Assembly (NCBI GenBank): GCA_021786455.1
Contig: JAJYNF010000120.1
Location: forward strand, 1 to 15,757
From: Acidobacteriota bacterium
Lineage (GTDB): Bacteria > Acidobacteriota > Terriglobia > UBA7540
Direction of reading: 5' to 3'
Length of the DNA: 15,757 nt
Shown here: piece after piece, positions 13,222 through 15,757 of the stretch
Layout of the letters: every line of letters starts with the position of its first letter
Position numbering within the stretch: position 1 is the stretch's first letter
Made by a program: the position numbers and the translations under genes
Notes under the pieces: model-generated
The model's input: only the letters and a program-made list of their open reading frames with translations
Database searches by the model: none
What the model was told of the DNA's origin: nothing

Positions 13222-13910
13222 TCGCCATACCCCAGGCAAGCTTAGCAGAGGTGGCGTGATAGGATGGGCGTTCATCGCAATTGAAACCATGGTCCGCTTC
13301 CGAGAATTCAACATTGATAAACGGCTTGCCGGCATCGGTCAGCGCATCCACGACCGCTCGGCGCTGTTCGCTCGGGATGTGCTTGTCCGCGCCCCCCCCA
13401 GAAGAAAAGCATTGGCGCCTTGATGGCGGCAACGCGCGGCAACAAGTCGGGGGCAATGCCGCCTCCGTAATAAGAGATCGCCTTATTCAGGGGAAGGATG
13501 CTGTTGGCCAAGAATGCGACGCGCCCTCCCATGCAAAAACCCACGGCATGAATCATGTTGGCTTGAACGTCCGGCGTCTGAGCCAGCCACTCGAAGGCCG
13601 CGCGAACATCCGCTTCGATTCCTTCAAGGGTCATGGCGCGAATGTGTTGCATGGCGGGTTGGAAGTTCGCGTAGTCCCCTTCAAATCCCGGAGCCGTTCG
13701 ATGAAAGAGTTCCGGCGCAATGGACACAAAGCCTTCCGCCGCTAGGCGGCCGGCAACCTTGCGAATATGGGAATTAACGCCAAATGCTTCCTGGAAAACC
13801 ATCATTCCAGCGCGCCGACCCGGATGGTTGGGCCGTGCCACGTGCGCATCCATCGTTGTCCCGTCAGAAACCCTGAGCTGGATTCGCTCGCTATGGAAAC
13901 GCTCTTGCAC
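13202..13910 (-). pseudogene. Dienelactone hydrolase split by one extra base in a C8 run
   Basis: The reverse strand encodes an alpha/beta hydrolase of the dienelactone hydrolase family, which opens the lactone in chlorocatechol-type pathways or serves as a general esterase. The front frame (GTG 13910, GGAGG eight bases upstream) gives VFQEAFGVN (E41) and the nucleophile GFCMGG (C126), up to LFFWGG. There a run of eight C on the plus strand (13392-13399) shifts the frame. Reading the run as seven restores GGADKHIP (D175) and EADHGFNCDER (H207), so the whole triad Cys-Asp-His returns and the protein ends at TAG 13204-13202 after 235 residues, normal for the family. As read, the product loses Asp and His. 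Homopolymer miscall or recent mutation are both plausible. It lies 61 bases downstream of the DUF4097 gene on the same strand. Confidence 0.85.
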
Positions 13911-13971
13911 CGTATCTTCCTCCCCGAGCTCGAGCGTAACCGGAGTGAAGGGTGGACTGGACGATGCTTCT

Positions 13972-14862
13972 TCAGGGTTCCGGCCGAATTCGGATAGTTC
14001 CGCTGAAGGATCGTAACTCCACGGTTGCTTCTCCGGTGCTGTGCGTGCCGACCAGGCTGTTCCCCGAGTTTAAGGCAGAAGGAAATCGCCGGCTGCGCAC
14101 GATTGGGAAATTATCCTCCAGCTTGCCTCGAACCGTTTTAGCGTGCAACTCGAAGGAAGCTTGGGGTGGGCACAGAATATCCATGGTGCCACTATAATCA
14201 GATAAAACATACATGCCACCGCTGGCAAAATTGCCCTCGTAAAAAATATCTCCGGAGTTCGTGCTGGCCCGAACCTCCGAGCTGGTGGCGTCAATCAGGC
14301 GAAGATTTCCGTTAATGGAGGTGGCCTCGATCCGGCCGGCCGCCCGCGTAATCGAAATGTCACCCGTCAGGGTTCGGACGGCAAGATGCCCACCAATATC
14401 GGTGACCACAATGGGCGCCCCGAAGGATTCGAGGTCCGTGTCGCCCTGAATACTTTCTACTTGCAGGCTGCCCTCCGGATCATGGACTTCGAGGCTTGCC
14501 CCCGACGGAATTTCCAGCGTGAAGTCGGCGGTCCTCAGTTGGTCGGCGGCTGTGGGGTCAATCGCATGGGTGCTGAAATGCACATCCTGAGCCGGGCCCT
14601 GACCGGGCCGAACGTCGAAATCCACGGCGATGCGGGGAGAAGCAAGGATGTAAACCGCATGGACCATCCGCCGACTCCAGCCGCGGATCGTCACCCTCCC
14701 TCTCAGGTTGGAGAGCGTAACGCTAGGGTGCCCCGTGGTCGCAACGGTCTTTTCGACACGAATCGCTGGTGAGCTGAAGGCTGCGATAGGTAAAAGCACG
14801 TATCCCGCGGCCATGCACAAACCGGCGCACAAAAAGAATCTCAAATAGCGATGAGTGGACAC
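13972..14862 (-). CDS. DUF4097 beta-repeat (putative adhesin) secreted protein
   Basis: A 296-residue protein with an N-terminal signal peptide or anchor (about 8-30, FFLCAGLCMAAGYVLLPIAAF) and a mature part made of short repeating strands: SLQVESIQGDTDLESFGAPI, VRTLTGDISI, ATSINGNLRLI, ASTNSGDIFYEG, VRGKLEDNFP. This right-handed beta-helix-like pattern is that of DUF4097 proteins, often found beside ECF sigma and anti-sigma genes in Acidobacteriota and Firmicutes. GTG at 14862 is the start, with only a weak ribosome site, 24 bases after the anti-sigma stop, so it probably belongs to that operon. It is exported to the periplasm or cell surface. The molecular role is not established for the family. 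Confidence 0.88.
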   Translation of the reverse strand: MSTHRYLRFFLCAGLCMAAGYVLLPIAAFSSPAIRVEKTVATTGHPSVTLSNLRGRVTIRGWSRRMVHAVYILASPRIAVDFDVRPGQGPAQDVHFSTHAIDPTAADQLRTADFTLEIPSGASLEVHDPEGSLQVESIQGDTDLESFGAPIVVTDIGGHLAVRTLTGDISITRAAGRIEATSINGNLRLIDATSSEVRASTNSGDIFYEGNFASGGMYVLSDYSGTMDILCPPQASFELHAKTVRGKLEDNFPIVRSRRFPSALNSGNSLVGTHSTGEATVELRSFSGTIRIRPEP

Positions 14863-14886
14863 AAAATCTACTTTCTACCCGACAGC

Positions 14887-15582
14887 CTAACGGCCCTGAT
14901 ACTCCAAGGCAGAGGCGAGAAGTGCTGCCTTCTGCGCATAAGCTTGCATCAAGTATTCCCGCGCCAGTGAATTCTCAGGCGCTTGTTGAAGAGTTTCGCT
15001 ACATTCTCGGATCGAATGGTTCAGGGATTCGATGCCCCTCTGATAATCTTCCCTAACGGCCGGGTCCAAAGAACCCAATTGACTCTGATAGGCTCGGTCC
15101 ATCTGGGTGACCGTGCGCTCGACAGAGGCCTCCTCGACCGCGTAATTAGCCTTGGCGGAGGGGGCTGAAGACGTTTCTGCGATATTCACGCGCCCGTTCC
15201 TCGGGTGGGAAGATGTGATGATGAGCAGGCCGATGACGGCCAACACGGCGATGACGCTTGCTGGAATCAGGCGGCCAGGCAGGGTCAGTTGTTCAAGCCA
15301 GGTCAGCCACGCGCGCCGCCGACTCCGAATCAGCCCTTCTGAAGCCAGCATGTCATGCAAGTGCTCCCACATCGCCGGGGAGGGGGAGTCCTCCGGAAGT
15401 TGACGCGCCATGGCCTGGATGGCTCGCAATTCGTTTAGCTGCGCTCGGCAGGCTCCGCATTGCGCCGCATGCCGTTCGACCCGGGTCCCGGATTCACCCT
15501 CCAAATATAATGGAAGCTCGGCGTTGAACCGCTGGCACTCCAAGTACTCATGTGCTTGCTGGTTTCGAGTTTGCTCATCCAT
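14887..15582 (-). CDS. Anti-sigma factor with zinc-finger (zf-HC2) and one membrane helix
   Basis: A 231-residue protein. Residues 15-50 form the cytoplasmic anti-sigma domain with the zinc motif H38-x3-C42-x2-C45 (HAAQCGAC) and an upstream C16. One transmembrane helix follows at about 105-123 (LIPASVIAVLAVIGLLIIT). The outer part (about 150-231) is helical and charged, with TPR-like sequence (SIRECSETLQQAPENSLARE, YLMQAYAQKAALLASALEY) that may sense periplasmic signals. It should hold the ECF sigma factor inactive until stress. ATG at 15582 follows AGGAG by eight bases and lies 11 bases after the sigma stop, the usual sigma/anti-sigma pairing; the DUF4097 gene is next. Confidence 0.92.
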   Translation of the reverse strand: MDEQTRNQQAHEYLECQRFNAELPLYLEGESGTRVERHAAQCGACRAQLNELRAIQAMARQLPEDSPSPAMWEHLHDMLASEGLIRSRRRAWLTWLEQLTLPGRLIPASVIAVLAVIGLLIITSSHPRNGRVNIAETSSAPSAKANYAVEEASVERTVTQMDRAYQSQLGSLDPAVREDYQRGIESLNHSIRECSETLQQAPENSLAREYLMQAYAQKAALLASALEYQGR

Positions 15583-15593
15583 GGCGGGTTCTC

Positions 15594-15757
15594 CTAGGCT
15601 TGTTCTTCCTGCCTTTCACGCGCAGCCAAGGAACGCTTCTTTTGGTCTTGCAGCAGCCACTCACGCAATTTCATTCGCGCCTTGTGGAGTTGGGATTTGG
15701 AATTGCCTACGGAGCAATTCATCATTTCGGCAATCTCGTTATGCTCGTACCCCTCGA
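15594..15757 (-). CDS. ECF RNA polymerase sigma factor, C-terminal end only
   Basis: The last 54 codons of a sigma-70 family protein run in from the right edge and stop at TAG 15596-15594. The visible part is sigma region 4: EGYEHNEIAEMMNCSVGNSK, then SQLHKARMKLREWL, the helix-turn-helix that reads the -35 element, followed by a basic tail. Region 2 and the start lie outside the window. Immediately downstream is its likely anti-sigma factor, so the pair should regulate itself and the DUF4097 gene. Confidence 0.9.
   Translation of the reverse strand, partial: EGYEHNEIAEMMNCSVGNSKSQLHKARMKLREWLLQDQKKRSLAARERQEEQA

Overview
The window is about 15.8 kb of GC-rich (roughly 57 %) bacterial chromosome. 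It probably comes from an Acidobacteriota-like soil or sediment organism. That is inferred from style (ECF sigma / zf-HC2 anti-sigma / DUF4097 operon, GAF-SpoIIE phosphatase, USP with a hemerythrin-type repair protein), not from a marker gene.

Layout: (1) 1-3620, all leftward: enoyl-CoA hydratase, a possible SCP2-like protein, a hotdog thioesterase, then two overlapping glycosyltransferases (GT2 and GT4; the GT4 runs off the left edge). (2) 3621-6408, rightward: a 644-base control region with an exact CRP/FNR-type site and a 22-bp perfect palindrome, followed by a tandem universal stress protein, a small four-cysteine protein and a RIC-type di-iron repair protein. This reads as a regulated stress operon, perhaps for nitrosative or low-oxygen stress. 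(3) 6429-10143, leftward: a secreted protein of unknown function translationally close to shikimate kinase (aroK), a repeat-bearing spacer, and a GAF-GAF-SpoIIE phosphatase; both aroK and the phosphatase have readable promoters. (4) 10144-13221: an accessory patch made mostly of broken genes (ArdC-like metallopeptidase remnant, PIN toxin C-terminal stub with an intact antitoxin, tRNA/tmRNA 3'-end-like piece, LysR fragment). It carries one intact cargo gene, a winged-helix-like plus nucleoside-deoxyribosyltransferase-like (DRHyd/TIR-like) protein that is a plausible anti-phage effector. (5) 13202-15757, leftward: an ECF sigma factor (cut by the right edge), its zf-HC2 anti-sigma, a DUF4097 protein, and a dienelactone hydrolase split by one extra base in a run of eight C.

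The two places most worth following up are the CRP/FNR-site - USP - four-Cys - RIC operon, and the putative NAD/nucleotide-targeting effector lying among decayed mobile and toxin-antitoxin debris. No integrase, complete insertion sequence, rRNA, intact tRNA or CRISPR array was seen.
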